A stretch of 60,144 nucleotides of DNA from Photobacterium sanguinicancri. Lineage in GTDB: Bacteria > Pseudomonadota > Gammaproteobacteria > Enterobacterales > Vibrionaceae. Location: the NCBI RefSeq assembly GCF_002265265.1, contig NZ_NOIF01000009.1, positions 1 to 60,144 on the forward strand. The letters run 5' to 3'. Position numbers and translations under genes: made by a program. Shown piece after piece: positions 59,774-60,144 of the stretch (its first letter is position 1; every line of letters starts with the position of its first letter). The notes below the pieces were generated by a model. That model did not search any database. It was not told where the DNA came from and saw nothing but the letters and a program-made list of their open reading frames with translations.

Positions 59774-60144
59774 TCGACGGCAGAAGAACCGTACTCGGTT
59801 CAATATCAGCTAATCAGAACTAAAAAATACAGACTGAGGCCATCTGAAAAAACAAAACGCGGTTCAAATTGAAAACCACACTCTCACCTCACCAGCCACA
59901 ATCAACTAACCAACAAGTCTCAGTCATTCTATCGATTATATTTCACATAGAAACCAGAAGAATCACACTATCATGCACCCCGTTAGAATTACCCGCCAGT
60001 TCAGCCCTAGAAAGGGTGAGAGTGACGCTCAGATTAGATATTTCAACGGTATCAGGGATGTGAGTATGAATACAAACCCAACGATACCACCAGTCAGAGA
60101 ACTCAAAAAATCCAATCACATCACTATCATTTTTTTTTTTGGGG
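59774..60144. other. Window end without a clear gene
   Basis: This 371-base AT-rich stretch has no well-supported gene. A frame from an ATG at 59973 is open to the window end (57 codons, beginning MHPVRITRQFSPRKGESDAQ) but lacks a good ribosome binding site; a 64-codon ORF at 59869 overlaps it in another frame. The last bases are a T12 run and GGGG, which looks like an assembly end and not biology. Confidence 0.4.

Overview
This window is a chromosomal stretch from a gamma-proteobacterium of the family Vibrionaceae, most likely Photobacterium or a close relative. The species cannot be fixed from sequence alone. The evidence is the gene content and order: polA, a ryhB sRNA with its core motif, recQ, rarD, uvrD, lptM-lysA-dapF-DUF484-xerC-yigB, cyaY/cyaA, hemCDXY, hemB, ubiE-ubiJ-ubiB-tatABC, rmuC and thiCEFSGH. 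In Vibrio these loci lie on the large chromosome not far from oriC. Most of the window is ordinary housekeeping sequence with well-formed Rho-independent terminators.

Layout. 1-8.2 kb: polA, elbB, ryhB (two Fur-box-like sites), a GNAT acetyltransferase, yhhQ with a preQ1-I-like riboswitch over its ribosome binding site, a DUF3630-like gene, an orphan terminator that may end an unannotated sRNA, and recQ. 8.3-15.2 kb: rarD, an AraC/LysE regulator-exporter pair, ggt, and uvrD with a LexA-box-like site. 15.4-17.8 kb: a four-gene bufferin-type operon (bufA1, MNIO bufB, bufC, DoxX), i.e. a peptide precursor plus its modification enzymes. 17.9-30.1 kb: the xerC/lysA operon, cyaY, cyaA (TTG start) and hemCDXY, with a near-perfect CRP site between cyaA and hemC.

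30.2-49.2 kb: a 29-residue membrane ORF with its own terminator, a Cys/Lys-rich hypothetical, rsmJ, a periplasmic-sensor GGDEF-EAL protein, asnC, hemB, tatD, tatABC with the ubi genes, rmuC, an EamA transporter, an MFS/LysR divergent pair and a large aminopeptidase P. 49.2-57.1 kb: the thiamin operon under a TPP riboswitch, then a CLC-F-like antiporter under a fluoride riboswitch, a self-contained fluoride-resistance unit.

57.2-60.1 kb: an accessory region. Displaced 3' halves of a tRNA-Trp gene (one good, one decayed), each with its own terminator, and two ungapped 103-bp direct repeats starting in the tRNA core look like stacked attachment sites. To their right is AT-richer DNA with a HipA-like kinase gene overlapping an unrecognised 290-aa gene, and a small DUF3892-like gene. 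I read this as the edge of one or more elements integrated at tRNA-Trp; the kinase pair is the best candidate here for an undescribed system. The sequence ends in a T12 run plus GGGG, probably a contig end.
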